Source: Serratia marcescens
Lineage (GTDB): Bacteria > Pseudomonadota > Gammaproteobacteria > Enterobacterales > Enterobacteriaceae
Assembly (NCBI GenBank): GCA_015548865.1
Contig: JADMXW010000001.1
Span: forward strand, 62,001-126,000
DNA length: 64,000 nucleotides
Reading direction: 5' to 3'
Part shown: positions 42,243 to 51,085 of the stretch, one piece after another
How positions within the stretch are numbered: position 1 is the first letter of the stretch
How the letters are laid out: every line of letters starts with the position of its first letter
Notes under the pieces: generated by a model
What the model saw: only the letters and a program-made list of their open reading frames with translations
The model's database searches: none
What the model was told of the DNA's origin: nothing
Translations under genes and position numbers: made by a program

Positions 42243-43011
42243 AACGGTTCTCAACGTCGACAACATCGTTATGCAGTTTGGCGGGCTGCGCGCCATCGAT
42301 AGCGTCAGTTTCAGTATCAACGAAGCTGAAATTTTCGGGCTTATCGGTCCGAATGGGGCGGGTAAAACTACCATGTTCAATGTGATCACCTCAAACTACA
42401 AGCCGACCTCGGGCCAGGTCAGTTTAGGCAACACGACGATCACAGGGCTTAAGCCAAATGTGGTGGTCAATAAAGGCATTGCGCGTACATTTCAAAATAT
42501 CCGCCTGTTCGGTTCCATGACGGTGCTGGAGAACGTGTTGATCGGGTTCGATCGTGCGATTCACTACTCGTTTATCGAGGCTGCACTGCATATGGGGCGT
42601 TTCTTCTCCGCGGAGCGCAAAGCGAAAGAAGAAGCGATGAAGATTCTCGAATATATCGGCATTGCCCAGCATGCAAATGCGTTGGCCACTAACCTCAGCT
42701 ATGGCAATCAGCGTAAGGTGGAGATAGCGCGTGCGTTGGCGACTTCACCCTCCTTGCTGCTGCTGGATGAGCCTGCCGCAGGCATGAATCCAAAAGAGAC
42801 GAGTGAGCTGGCACAGCTGATTTTCAAAATGCGCGATGACTTCAAACTGACCGTGCTGTTAATCGAGCACGACATGTCGTTTGTAAACACACTTTGTGAA
42901 CGCGTAATGGTGTTGGACTACGGCAAACCGCTATTTAGCGGGAAGACGCAGGAGGCCATCAACAACAAAGAGGTGATTGCCGCCTATCTGGGGGACATCG
43001 ACTATGCTTAA
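42232..43011 (+). CDS. livG: Branched-chain amino-acid ABC transporter ATPase LivG
   Basis: 259-residue ABC ATPase. Walker A is [15 protein letters not shown], the ABC signature is [15 protein letters not shown], and Walker B is [15 protein letters not shown]. The insertion typical of the LivG subfamily lies between Walker A and the signature. It overlaps livM upstream and livF downstream (8 bases). Confidence 0.95.
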   Translation: MENKTVLNVDNIVMQFGGLRAIDSVSFSINEAEIFGLIGPNGAGKTTMFNVITSNYKPTSGQVSLGNTTITGLKPNVVVNKGIARTFQNIRLFGSMTVLENVLIGFDRAIHYSFIEAALHMGRFFSAERKAKEEAMKILEYIGIAQHANALATNLSYGNQRKVEIARALATSPSLLLLDEPAAGMNPKETSELAQLIFKMRDDFKLTVLLIEHDMSFVNTLCERVMVLDYGKPLFSGKTQEAINNKEVIAAYLGDIDYA

Positions 43012-43699
43012 GGCCGAAAATCTACAGGTATTTTACGGGTTGATTCAGGGGCTAAAAGGTGTCGATATCGAGGTGAACAACAGCGAAATCGTTACGTTGA
43101 TTGGCAGTAACGGCGCGGGCAAAACCTCGGCGCTGAGCGGCATCTTGAATATGGTGAAATCGTCGGGCACGGTAACCTTCCTCAATGAAGAGGTTACGCA
43201 CAGTCAAACGCATCAGATTGTGCGCAAAGGATTGGCGCTGGTGCCTGAAGGGCGAAAGGTATTTACCAACCTGACGATTGAAGAAAACCTGAAAATGGGA
43301 GCCTACAACAACCCAGTCAATTTCCATTATCTGTGCGAAAAGATGTACGCCCTGTTTCCACGCTTAAAAGAGCGTCGCCATCAGATGGCGGGCACCATGA
43401 GCGGCGGTGAGCAGCAGATGCTGGCGATTGCGCGGGCGTTGATGAGTGAACCGGTATTGCTGATGTTGGATGAACCCAGCCTCGGACTGGCTCCGAAGAT
43501 TGTGGGTGAGGTGTTCAACATCATCAAACAGTTGCAGAAGGAAAATATCACCATTTTACTGGTAGAACAGAACGCGACGGCGGCGTTGAAAATCGCCGAT
43601 CGCGCCTATGTGTTGGAGAATGGCAAAATCGTGCTGCACGGTGCCGCTGCGGATATTCTCGCCAACCCTGAAGTGAAACGGATGTATTTGGGGGGGTAA
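43004..43699 (+). CDS. livF: Branched-chain amino-acid ABC transporter ATPase LivF
   Basis: 231-residue ABC ATPase that pairs with LivG. Walker A is LIGSNGAGKTSALSG, the signature is MSGGEQQMLAIARAL, and Walker B is VLLMLDEPSLGLAPK. I take ATG 43004 ([12 protein letters not shown]), which overlaps the livG stop by 8 bases and matches the family start. The frame is open to 42977 but that would add nine unlikely residues. Confidence 0.95.
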   Translation: MLKAENLQVFYGLIQGLKGVDIEVNNSEIVTLIGSNGAGKTSALSGILNMVKSSGTVTFLNEEVTHSQTHQIVRKGLALVPEGRKVFTNLTIEENLKMGAYNNPVNFHYLCEKMYALFPRLKERRHQMAGTMSGGEQQMLAIARALMSEPVLLMLDEPSLGLAPKIVGEVFNIIKQLQKENITILLVEQNATAALKIADRAYVLENGKIVLHGAAADILANPEVKRMYLGG

Positions 43700-43720
43700 T
43701 TCTGCTGTAGTGCACTTTTA

Positions 43721-43752
43721 CTCATAATTTCCGCGTGAGCGGAGATTATGAG
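43721..43752. repeat. Long inverted repeat downstream of livF
   Basis: CTCATAATTTCCGC - GTGA - GCGGAGATTATGAG: 14-base arms with one mismatch and a 4-base loop, 21 bases after the livF stop. There is no T-tract, so if it acts on the liv transcript it is more likely a 3'-end stabiliser or Rho-related structure than an intrinsic terminator. Confidence 0.65.
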
Positions 43753-43915
43753 GTCGCGCGTAATTGTTTGTATAGAAAAACCCGCCATTGACGCCGTCTG
43801 CTATGATCCTGACAATGCTCTCCCCTTTATTCAACGCACCGTTTATCCAACATTCGGTTTGTTCAACAAGCCGTATGTCGAACGAAAGGTGCGGTTGATA
43901 ACCTGGTAGGACTTT

Positions 43916-44689
43916 ATGGAAGCGTGGCTGGATCATTTAGTGACTCAATCTGTCACCTATTCGCTGATTGCGGTGATGTTAGTCGCCTTTTTGGAATCGT
44001 TGGCGCTGGTGGGGCTATTGCTGCCCGGCACAGTGATGATGGCGACGTTGGGTGCGTTAATTGGCAGTGGGCAACTGAGCTTGTACGCGGCATGGGCGGC
44101 TGGGCTGGTGGGGTGCTTGCTCGGTGATTGGATATCCTACTTCCTCGGCTGGAATTTTAAAACACCGCTGCATAACTGGTCTTTTTTAAAGAAACATCAA
44201 ACCTTGCTGCGCCGTACGGAGCATGCTTTACACCAACACCCAATGCCCACGGTGATCATTGGGCGCTTCGTTGGGCCAACACGCCCGTTAATCCCGATGG
44301 TGGCGGGAATGTTGGCACTGCCTCCCGCTCGGTTCGCGTTGCCGAATATTATCGGGTGCGTTGTCTGGCCGCCGGTCTATTTTCTGCCGGGCATTCTGGC
44401 AGGCGTAGCGTATGACATTCCTTCCGGCAGCAACAGCGCGTCATTCCGCTGGCAGTTGCTGGGGGTGGCAATGCTGGTGTGGCTTGCCGGATGGCTAGGC
44501 TGGCGCTGGTGGAGCAGCCGCAAACAAACCAAAAGCCGTAAACGTTTGGCGTGGTTGACCTTGGCGCGCTTGCGTTGGTTGGCGCCGCTGACCATGACGG
44601 CCGCCGTTGCGGGGGTAGTTATGTTGCTTCAACACCCGATGATGCCGGTGTACAGTCATCTGCTAGGGAAAGTGGTGTTACGCAGTTGA
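43916..44689 (+). CDS. yabI: DedA-family membrane protein YabI
   Basis: 257-residue inner-membrane protein of the DedA (VTT/SNARE-associated) superfamily, implicated in lipid-carrier recycling and envelope homeostasis. It contains LESLALVGLLLPGTVMMATL, GDWISYFLGWNF and the signature GRFVGPTRPLIPMVAGML, then IGCVVWPPVYFLPGILAGVA. ATG 43916 fits E. coli YabI. In E. coli it is adjacent to thiQ; here a toxin gene and ilvBN lie between. Confidence 0.95.
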   Translation: MEAWLDHLVTQSVTYSLIAVMLVAFLESLALVGLLLPGTVMMATLGALIGSGQLSLYAAWAAGLVGCLLGDWISYFLGWNFKTPLHNWSFLKKHQTLLRRTEHALHQHPMPTVIIGRFVGPTRPLIPMVAGMLALPPARFALPNIIGCVVWPPVYFLPGILAGVAYDIPSGSNSASFRWQLLGVAMLVWLAGWLGWRWWSSRKQTKSRKRLAWLTLARLRWLAPLTMTAAVAGVVMLLQHPMMPVYSHLLGKVVLRS

Positions 44690-44714
44690 TTAATAATAAA
44701 TGGGTAAGGGCATG

Positions 44715-44981
44715 TCACAGATCTTCGTAATGATAGCGGCAGGCAATTATCGGGAGTTCACCATTTTCCATGCTGTAAACAAGCCGATGTTCCCTGTCGA
44801 TGCGGCGAGAATAAAGCGCGGGGTTTTTATGGTGTCGCAGTCGCTCTGGTTTGCCAATACCATTAAAGGGATCGACATGAATGGCCAAAATAAACGTGCG
44901 TACACGTTCAAATAGTTTCGCGTTGTTATCCCGCCAATGGTGGTAGTCCGCAGCCCCTCGTTTGGTAAACCGGGTTTTCAT
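44715..44981 (-). CDS. yoeB: YoeB-family toxin (ribosome-dependent mRNA endonuclease), apparently without antitoxin
   Basis: 88 residues, starting MKTRFTKRGAADYHHW and ending IACRYHYEDL. It aligns along its length with YoeB/Txe toxins (84-88 residues). The catalytic residues described for E. coli YoeB have counterparts: the Glu in GKPERL, the Arg in EHRLVYSM, and the C-terminal His-Tyr pair in CRYHY. The frame is open to an ATG at 45014, but ATG 44981 matches the family start. Upstream, where a YefM antitoxin gene of about 250 bases should be, only 195 bases separate the toxin from ilvN. They hold a short antitoxin-like start and an operator. The family cleaves mRNA in the ribosomal A site. 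Whether this one is active is unknown. Confidence 0.85.
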   Translation of the reverse strand: MKTRFTKRGAADYHHWRDNNAKLFERVRTFILAIHVDPFNGIGKPERLRHHKNPALYSRRIDREHRLVYSMENGELPIIACRYHYEDL

Positions 44982-45027
44982 ACATCGATGTTTCCGCGAA
45001 GTGCTTGCGTGCATCTTTTGCCTTCAT
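44926..45027 (-). pseudogene. Remnant of a YefM/Phd-type antitoxin gene
   Basis: A 33-codon frame starting at ATG 45027, preceded by AAGAGATT. Its first residues, MKAKDARKHFAET, resemble the N-terminal EAR..LAETLDRV pattern of Phd/YefM antitoxins. It then runs out of register over the toxin start and ends at 44926. An in-gene deletion joining the antitoxin start to the toxin start explains this best. The resemblance covers only about 10 residues, so this is tentative. Confidence 0.4.
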
Positions 45028-45051
45028 AATCTCTTATCAATCGTCATAGCA

Positions 45052-45073
45052 CTTGTACGTGTTAAGGTACAAG
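45052..45073 (-). promoter_or_regulatory. Palindromic operator of the toxin locus
   Basis: CTTGTAC - GTGTTAAG - GTACAAG: perfect 7-base arms with TGTAC half-sites, 25 bases upstream of the antitoxin-like ATG. YefM antitoxins bind TGTACA-type palindromes, so this fits a former yefM-yoeB autoregulatory site. Confidence 0.55.
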
Positions 45074-45122
45074 TTTATGTGTTGTATAGCGAGATGTGGC
45101 CGATGTGATAACGAGTTACCCA

Positions 45123-45155
45123 CGAATGGAACATACTGTATGTATGTCCCATTCG
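45123..45155. repeat. Long inverted repeat after ilvN
   Basis: CGAATGGAACATAC - TGTAT - GTATGTCCCATTCG: 14-base arms with one mismatch. It lies 22 bases beyond the ilvN stop on the ilvBN transcript. It lacks a T-tract in either direction. Confidence 0.65.
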
Positions 45156-45176
45156 ACAGGCGCAACGTCCAGCAAG

Positions 45177-45470
45177 TTAACGATAAAACTCAGCCACCTG
45201 ATCAAAAATGCGCATTTCGGCTCCGTGACGGCGTACCTGCAACACATCCTCCAGCTTTTCTACCTGGCTTATCATTTGCGGTAGTCGGCTATCTTCTTGC
45301 ACCAATAGCCAGATGCGGCTCTCTTTTCCCCCGGCCAACGGCATACACAGAATGCCTTCCACGTTATAGGCGCGGCGGGCGAACAGTCCACACACATGAG
45401 ACATAACGCCAGGATGGTTACGCACAGCCAGTTCTAGCGTTACGTGAGACGAAGTGGGATGATTTTTCAT
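45177..45470 (-). CDS. ilvN: Acetohydroxyacid synthase I small (regulatory) subunit
   Basis: 97-residue ACT-domain subunit that activates IlvB and confers valine feedback inhibition. It starts [20 protein letters not shown] and has [20 protein letters not shown], the ACT-domain signature shared with IlvN. It contains [21 protein letters not shown] and is much shorter than IlvH. ATG 45470 gives the E. coli length; the start lies 4 bases after the ilvB stop. Confidence 0.95.
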   Translation of the reverse strand: MKNHPTSSHVTLELAVRNHPGVMSHVCGLFARRAYNVEGILCMPLAGGKESRIWLLVQEDSRLPQMISQVEKLEDVLQVRRHGAEMRIFDQVAEFYR

Positions 45471-45474
45471 GGGA

Positions 45475-47139
45475 TCAGTCTCCAATCATGTCGGTGTTGG
45501 CCCCGCCCGGCGGCACCATCGGATATACTTTTTCGTTGGCATCGATGGCCGCATGAATCAGGGCCGGACCCGGCGTATGCAGAGCGTCTGCCAGCATGGC
45601 GGCGGGATCGTCTGCGTTATTCAGGTCATAGGCTGCGAAGCCGAAGCCGCGAGCGATGCTGATAAAATCGGTTTGATAGCGATAGTCAGCGGCGAAGATG
45701 CGCTGCCCATAGAACAAGTCTTGCTGCTGGTGGACCAGTCCTAATGCCTGATTGTTCATCAGGATGATCTTAACGTTAAGCCCTTCTTCGGCCGCCGTTG
45801 CCATCTCTTGAATATTCATCATGATGCTGCCATCGCCAGAAAAGCAGACCACAATTTTGTCGGGTTCTGCCAGTGCGGCACCCATAGCGGCAGGCAAACC
45901 AAACCCCATGGTGCCGAGACCACCGGAGGTCAGCCATTGGCGCGGCCGACGCAGCGGATAGCTCTGTGCAACCCACATCTGATGCTGACCCACATCGGTA
46001 GCAATGATGGCATCGTCCGTTAGAGCCCGCGCGGTTGCTTGCACCAACCCATAGTGGCTCAGCGGATCGTCTGCACCCGGCATGCGGAATGGATACGTTT
46101 GTTGTAACTCGGATACCGTCTGATGCCATTTCTCTCGTTTTTGCGGCTCAATCAACGGCAGCAGCTGTGTGAGCGCTTCACCCACATCGGCATGCAACCC
46201 AACGTGTGCCTGGCGAATTTTTCCCAGTTCCGCCGCATCGATATCAATATGAATGATGCAGGCATCCGGACAGAACTGCTCCGCTTTGCCGATAGCGCGA
46301 TCGTCAAAGCGCGCACCCAGCACGATAAGCAAGTCTGACTGCTGTAAAATCAGGTTAGTGGAGCGGGCAGCATGCATGCCCAACATGCCAAGTGACAGCG
46401 GGTGATCCGTTGGCATGGCACCGAGTGCCATCAATGTCATGGTGGTGGGCAGATTGGCCCGTTCGGCGAGTTCAATCGCCTGTTGATGAGCTTCCGCGCT
46501 GATAATGCCTCCGCCCAGATAGAGAATTGGGCGTTCGGCTGCATTGATCATTGCGGCTGCCCGCGCAATGGCGTGTGTATCAATGGCGGGCGTGAGATCG
46601 GATTCTGCAATGGCTGGCAGCTCGGACAATTCGATCGTCGCGGTTTGAATATCTTTAGGGATATCGATCCACACCGGGCCCGGACGCCCTGATTGCGCGA
46701 TGCGAAACGCGTCTGAAATCACGCGTGGCAGTTCGTTGATGTCCCGAACCAGGTAGTTGTGTTTGGTGACGGGGATGGAAATGCCATAGGTATCCACTTC
46801 CTGAAAGGCATCGGTGCCGATCATGGTCGAGGAGACCTGACCGGTAATGCACACCAGAGGGATGGAATCGAGTTTCGCATCGGCAATCGCTGTGAGCAGG
46901 TTGGTGGCTCCTGGGCCGCTGGATGCCAGACAAACGGCAGCTTTCCCACTGGCGCGTGCCATGCCCTGTGCGATAAATCCGGCCCCTTGCTCATGACGCG
47001 CGAGAATATGGCGGATGGTTTTGCTTTGCCCCAGCGCATCATACAGCGGCAGTGCCGCCCCGCCGGGAATGCCCGCTACCGTGGTGATGCCCTGCTGTTC
47101 CAACAGCCGGACAATCAACTGTGCTCCGGTATAACGCAT
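45475..47139 (-). CDS. ilvB: Acetohydroxyacid synthase I large (catalytic) subunit
   Basis: ThDP-dependent enzyme that makes acetolactate or acetohydroxybutyrate in valine, leucine and isoleucine synthesis. About 554 residues. Catalytic Glu region [20 protein letters not shown]; ThDP/Mg2+ site [40 protein letters not shown]. IlvB rather than IlvI is indicated by [12 protein letters not shown], as in isozyme I, and by the adjacent short ilvN. The ATG at 47139 (MRYTGAQL) has AAGGA 7 bases upstream; the ATG at 47154 has none, so I prefer the former. Expression should follow the ivbL attenuator. Confidence 0.95.
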   Translation of the reverse strand: MRYTGAQLIVRLLEQQGITTVAGIPGGAALPLYDALGQSKTIRHILARHEQGAGFIAQGMARASGKAAVCLASSGPGATNLLTAIADAKLDSIPLVCITGQVSSTMIGTDAFQEVDTYGISIPVTKHNYLVRDINELPRVISDAFRIAQSGRPGPVWIDIPKDIQTATIELSELPAIAESDLTPAIDTHAIARAAAMINAAERPILYLGGGIISAEAHQQAIELAERANLPTTMTLMALGAMPTDHPLSLGMLGMHAARSTNLILQQSDLLIVLGARFDDRAIGKAEQFCPDACIIHIDIDAAELGKIRQAHVGLHADVGEALTQLLPLIEPQKREKWHQTVSELQQTYPFRMPGADDPLSHYGLVQATARALTDDAIIATDVGQHQMWVAQSYPLRRPRQWLTSGGLGTMGFGLPAAMGAALAEPDKIVVCFSGDGSIMMNIQEMATAAEEGLNVKIILMNNQALGLVHQQQDLFYGQRIFAADYRYQTDFISIARGFGFAAYDLNNADDPAAMLADALHTPGPALIHAAIDANEKVYPMVPPGGANTDMIGD

Positions 47140-47186
47140 AGTAATATCCTTCATCTAGGCCGGTGCGGTTTCGGAGCGGGGGAGGT

Positions 47187-47226
47187 AAAAACAAGAAACC
47201 CCGCTCGGCTTGCGCCGGCGGGGTTT
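47187..47226 (-). terminator. ilvBN attenuator terminator
   Basis: On the minus strand AAACCCCGC and GCGGGGTTT form a perfect 9-base stem with a 13-base loop, followed by CTTGTTTTT. It lies between the leader ivbL (ending 47254) and ilvB (47139), as required for attenuation by valine- and leucine-charged tRNA supply. Confidence 0.92.
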
Positions 47227-47253
47227 GGGAATCGTGCTGTGATTCGGAACCCG

Positions 47254-47343
47254 TTACGGCGCGTCGCCGACGACGACCACCACGACCACGCGCACGACGA
47301 CGACCGCGTCAACATGCGCGGTGTGTAGTAGTGCAGAAGTCAT
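47254..47343 (-). CDS. ivbL: ilvBN operon leader peptide
   Basis: 29 codons that begin MTSALLHTAHVDA, continue with four Val, one Arg and seven Val, and end GDAP. E. coli IvbL has the same plan (a Val-rich run broken by one Arg, ending in GNAP). There are 12 Val codons (mostly GTC and GTG) and two Leu codons. When valyl-tRNA is scarce the ribosome stalls here and prevents the downstream terminator. This gene is too short for ordinary gene finders. Confidence 0.95.
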   Translation of the reverse strand: MTSALLHTAHVDAVVVVRVVVVVVVGDAP

Positions 47344-47439
47344 AGCAGTGGAGTGTCTCACGGGGATCCTGTCAATCAGTAAGTTAATTAGCCGTTTTAT
47401 ATAAGCACGGGCGTTGCAATAGGCGCAATACCCGCAAGG

Positions 47440-47565
47440 AATAAAAACTGAAAATTTTATTCAGCTCACAAAATACCAGTCGTACTTCACGCGACAGGTG
47501 CGTGGACGAGACCCAGCCTTGGGCCTTCTCCTGACGGGAGGGGCAAATCTGCTTTTGCCCGTTTT
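47440..47565 (+). ncRNA. Candidate structured RNA with intrinsic terminator
   Basis: A plus-strand stretch with consecutive hairpins: CCCA-GCCT-TGGG (near 47513), CTCC-TGAC-GGGAG (near 47530), and a perfect GGGCAAA-TCTGCT-TTTGCCC (47541-47560) followed by GTTTT. The last is a good intrinsic terminator pointing right, yet no rightward gene precedes it (ilvBN and thiQ both run left). A small RNA starting somewhere in 47400-47480 would explain it; no promoter is certain. A folded 3' end of the thiQ transcript on the other strand is the main alternative. Confidence 0.35.
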
Positions 47566-48286
47566 ATCCTCGCTCACCCCAGTCACTGGCTCCACGGACG
47601 CCCAGTATCCGCGCCGCTTCGCTGCTGCCGTCACTCAGTGATTTTGTGGGGCCGTCATAGGCGATTCTCCCCTCGACCAACAGCAGGCTACGTGGGGCAA
47701 TACGTAGCGCATCATCCAGATTGTGAGTGACCATCAGTAGTGTAAGCTGCTGTTCTTCACACACCGTATCGACCAGTGTGAGCATATCCTGGCGCAGTGC
47801 CGGGTCCAGCGCGGAGAAGGGCTCATCCAGCAGCAGGATCGGGCGTTGACGCAGCAGGCAGCGGGCCAATGCGGCGCGCTGGCGTTGACCGCCAGAAACC
47901 TGCGCGGGCAAACGTTGCAACAGGTTGCTTAAGCCCACATGTTCCGCAATCGCTTGTAATGCCTGACGCTGTGCCGCCGTAAGACGCAAACCGGGGTGCA
48001 GGCCAAGAGCAATATTTTGCTCCAGCGTCAGGTGCGGAAACAGGTTGTTTTCCTGAAATAAAATCGATACCGGACGCTCAGCAGGCGTGGTGTTACGGTG
48101 ATCGTTACCATTGAGCCACAGTTCGCCGCTGTCGGGTAATAAAAACCCGGCTATCAGGCTGAGCAGTGTACTTTTACCCGCGCCGCTTGGCCCCAATAGG
48201 GCAACGCGTTCTCCTGCAGCGATATTAACGTCAAACTGCATGGGCGCCTGTTGATAAAGATAAGTGAGTTTATTCAACGACAGCAT
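47564..48286 (-). CDS. thiQ: Thiamine/TPP ABC transporter ATPase ThiQ
   Basis: 240-residue ABC ATPase. Walker A is [18 protein letters not shown], the signature [15 protein letters not shown], Walker [14 protein letters not shown], and the switch histidine is in [11 protein letters not shown]. It is the third gene of thiBPQ and overlaps thiP by 17 bases. With ThiB and ThiP it imports thiamine, its monophosphate and its diphosphate. Confidence 0.96.
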   Translation of the reverse strand: MLSLNKLTYLYQQAPMQFDVNIAAGERVALLGPSGAGKSTLLSLIAGFLLPDSGELWLNGNDHRNTTPAERPVSILFQENNLFPHLTLEQNIALGLHPGLRLTAAQRQALQAIAEHVGLSNLLQRLPAQVSGGQRQRAALARCLLRQRPILLLDEPFSALDPALRQDMLTLVDTVCEEQQLTLLMVTHNLDDALRIAPRSLLLVEGRIAYDGPTKSLSDGSSEAARILGVRGASDWGERG

Positions 48287-49898
48287 GTCGGCCCGCCCGT
48301 TTTTGCCACAGGGTCAATTTCTCCATCACGGTAAACAGCGCGAAGCAGAGCAGCATCAGTAGAAGTGCTGTTACTGCCCCGTCTGCGCTGCGATAAGCAC
48401 CAATTTGTTGGTAAAGATAGAACGGCAGCGTGCGGAATTGCTCATTACCAAATAAAGCAATAATGCCGAAATCGCCTACCGAAAGCACGCAGGCGAACGC
48501 CATCGCCTGCGCAATCGGTTGTTGCAAGGCGCGCAGTTCAATCAGGCGCAGGCGGTTCCCGCCGCGAATATCCAGAGACTGGCATAGGAGATTATAGCGC
48601 TGCGCCACGTCGAGCATCGGGTTCTCCAGCACCTTGAGCGCATAGGGGATCGCCATCAGCGCGTTGGTGATGACCACCAGTCCATAGGGTGATGCTGGGA
48701 GCCCGACGGTATTGTTGAGAAAAAGGAAAAAACCGGTCGCCAGTACAATGCCTGGCATCGCCAGAATCAACAGGCCGCTGATGTCCATCAACTGACCGGC
48801 AAGCCGCTGCTGACGCAGTTTCAGCTCACGGCTACTCCATAACAGCATTAGGGTCAATATGACGCAAAGTGCGCCAGCGCCGAGCGCGATACGCAGGGAT
48901 GTCCACAGCGTTTGCCACAGCGCTGGTTGTTTCAGAACCGTTAGTACCGCTGGGTTAAGGCCATCCAGCACAACGGCAAGCAAGGGCGGCAGCAGCAATA
49001 ACAACGCGGCCAAGATAATCAACGTATCACCCAGACATCCGCCCAGTGAATCCTGTGGGTTGCGCCAGCGCAATTGCTGAGTGTTACCAACGGCAAACCA
49101 CGAACCGAGGCGTTGACTCAGTAACACCAATCCCAGGCAACAGCCCATCTGGATCAGCGCCAATCCTGCAGCGCGTGCTGGATCGTAATCAAAGCTCAAT
49201 GCCTGATAGATAGCCAGTTCGATCGTGGTGGCGCGCGGGCCGCCACCGAGCGACAGCACGGTGGCGAAACTGGCGAAGCAGAGCATAAAAATCAGTGCTG
49301 CGCTGGGCAGGATCTGACGCCTCAGCCAAGGCCATTCAATGATAAGAAAGGTTTGCCAGGCATTCATGCCTAGCTGCGCCGCTAACTGACGTTGCTCAGT
49401 GGAGATGGACTCCAATGCTTGCAACAGCAGACGTGTCGCCAGTGGGAGATTAAAGAACACATGGGCCAGCAGGATCCCTTGCAGGCCATACGGGGAAAAC
49501 GTGTAGTCTAAACCGAGCGCACTTAAGCCTTGTGCTAGCCAGCCCTGCCGCCCATAAACGCGCAGTATGCCAAATACCGCCACCAACACCGGTAACACCA
49601 GCGTCATGGCGCACAGGCGCAACAGCCAGGTTCTGCCAGGGAAATGGCGGCGGTAGAGTGCGCGTGCCAGCACAATGGCGGGCAGGGTGGAGAATACCGC
49701 TGAAAGAAAGGCCTGCCAAAAGGTAAACCGCACCACGTACCACACATAGCTGTCACCCCAGAGCGCTTGCCATGGGGTATCCGGTGCCTCGCGCCAGAGT
49801 GCGCCAAACGCTGTCAGGGCAACACTGACCAGCAATGTTGCGGTGAACAGCCCCGGCCAGAGCCAATGTGGGATCAGCGGCTGACGGCGCGTTGCCAT
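48270..49898 (-). CDS. thiP: Thiamine/TPP ABC transporter permease ThiP
   Basis: 542-residue inner-membrane permease with two homologous six-helix halves, each with a BPD-type EAA loop ([20 protein letters not shown] in the first half). It starts [14 protein letters not shown] like E. coli ThiP, so I use ATG 49898 over the in-frame start at 49910. Its start lies 25 bases inside thiB, which fits translational coupling. Confidence 0.96.
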   Translation of the reverse strand: MATRRQPLIPHWLWPGLFTATLLVSVALTAFGALWREAPDTPWQALWGDSYVWYVVRFTFWQAFLSAVFSTLPAIVLARALYRRHFPGRTWLLRLCAMTLVLPVLVAVFGILRVYGRQGWLAQGLSALGLDYTFSPYGLQGILLAHVFFNLPLATRLLLQALESISTEQRQLAAQLGMNAWQTFLIIEWPWLRRQILPSAALIFMLCFASFATVLSLGGGPRATTIELAIYQALSFDYDPARAAGLALIQMGCCLGLVLLSQRLGSWFAVGNTQQLRWRNPQDSLGGCLGDTLIILAALLLLLPPLLAVVLDGLNPAVLTVLKQPALWQTLWTSLRIALGAGALCVILTLMLLWSSRELKLRQQRLAGQLMDISGLLILAMPGIVLATGFFLFLNNTVGLPASPYGLVVITNALMAIPYALKVLENPMLDVAQRYNLLCQSLDIRGGNRLRLIELRALQQPIAQAMAFACVLSVGDFGIIALFGNEQFRTLPFYLYQQIGAYRSADGAVTALLLMLLCFALFTVMEKLTLWQKRAGRHAVVE

Positions 49899-50887
49899 GC
49901 TTGAATCCACTGTCCGCGTAAATCCGCTACCTCTTGTGCGCTAAAGGTCAGTGCTTTGTCCGGGCGCGGTAACGACTGGAAAGCTTCCGGTAATGCTACG
50001 TCGATGACCGGATACATCCAGTTGGTAGTTGGAATCAAACTTTGGAACGCCGGACTGAGAATGAATTGCATAAAGCGGTTTGCGAGCTCAGGCTGCTTGC
50101 TGGCAGTCAGCTGTCCGGCAACCTCAACTTGCATATAATGGCCTTCGCTGAACAGCGCCGCCGCGTAGTTGTTCTTTTTCTCTTCAATAATGTGATAGGC
50201 AGGAGAGGTGGTGTAGCTCAGCACCATATCCGCTTCACCCTTGAGGAACAGGCCGTAAGCCTCACTCCACCCTTTGGTGACGGTAACGGTCTTACGCGCC
50301 AGTTTTTGCCAGGCATCGGGCGCCTTATCACCATAGACTTTTTGCATCCACAGCAGCAGGCCCAGCCCTGGTGTACTGGTTCGCGGGTCTTGATAAATCA
50401 CCTTGAGCGGTTGCTCGCTATTGATCAAGGCATCAAGGCTGGTCGGCGGATTTTTCAGCGTGTCTTTGTTGTAGACGAAGGCGAAGTAGCCATAATCGTA
50501 AGGTAGGAATGTGGCATTATCCCAGCCTCCCGGTAGCGTTAGGGCGCTTGTTTTCACATTATGTGCAGTAAACAGCCCGGTATCTGATGCCGCTTTGAGC
50601 AGGTTGTTATCTAGCCCTAAGACGATATCCGCTTTGCTGTTTTTGCCTTCCATGCGCAAGCGGTTTAACAGGGCAACGCCATCTTCCAGTGCGACAAAAT
50701 TCAACTCGCACTCACACTCTTTTTCGAAGGCCTTTTTAATCGCCGGGCCGGGGCCCCATTCAGACGCGAAGGAATCATAGGTGTAAACGGTCAATGCAGG
50801 CTTGGCAATAGCGGCAACTGAGCTGAGCATCAAGGCAGAGAGACCGAACACGGGAAGCAATAAACGGGATAATAGCGACTGTAACAC
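49874..50887 (-). CDS. thiB: Thiamine/TPP periplasmic binding protein ThiB (TbpA)
   Basis: 337 residues with a signal peptide ending near SVAAIAKPA. The mature start is LTVYTYDSFASEWGPGPAIK, and the ligand-binding landmarks YQDPRTSTPGLGLLLWMQ and TVTKGWSEAYGLFLKGEADM are present. First gene of thiBPQ, directly downstream of a TPP riboswitch. Confidence 0.96.
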   Translation of the reverse strand: MLQSLLSRLLLPVFGLSALMLSSVAAIAKPALTVYTYDSFASEWGPGPAIKKAFEKECECELNFVALEDGVALLNRLRMEGKNSKADIVLGLDNNLLKAASDTGLFTAHNVKTSALTLPGGWDNATFLPYDYGYFAFVYNKDTLKNPPTSLDALINSEQPLKVIYQDPRTSTPGLGLLLWMQKVYGDKAPDAWQKLARKTVTVTKGWSEAYGLFLKGEADMVLSYTTSPAYHIIEEKKNNYAAALFSEGHYMQVEVAGQLTASKQPELANRFMQFILSPAFQSLIPTTNWMYPVIDVALPEAFQSLPRPDKALTFSAQEVADLRGQWIQAWQRAVSR

Positions 50888-50944
50888 TTTGCACTCCTGG
50901 GTGTATTAGGGTGGCAAAGGACTTTGAGGCAGGCGAATGCACTC

Positions 50945-51055
50945 TCAAATCCCTTCGCCGGTATTAACCGGATCAGGTTCGACGGGTATTTTCTCAGCAT
51001 AAATACCGTGCGTTGACAATGCGATATCATCAACAAACGGCCTGCACCCCGTTGA
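50945..51055 (-). promoter_or_regulatory. TPP riboswitch (THI element) controlling thiBPQ
   Basis: On the minus strand the conserved THI core reads GGGGTGC, then CTGAGAAAATACCCG and GAACCTGATCCGGTTAATAC, ending GGCGAAGGGATTTGAGAG. These are the CUGAGA and ACCUGAUC signatures of helices P3-P5, nearly identical to the E. coli thiB leader (which also gives the SroA fragment). It ends about 58 bases before the thiB start, so control of translation initiation by TPP is likely. Confidence 0.95.
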
Positions 51056-51085
51056 GAACGTCATTATTGTAAAGGGTTTGTAGCA

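Noticed and set aside
43718-43936. 72-codon minus-strand frame between livF and yabI
   Set aside because: Spans the palindrome at 43721-43752 and the yabI promoter region, with no supporting start signal or similarity.
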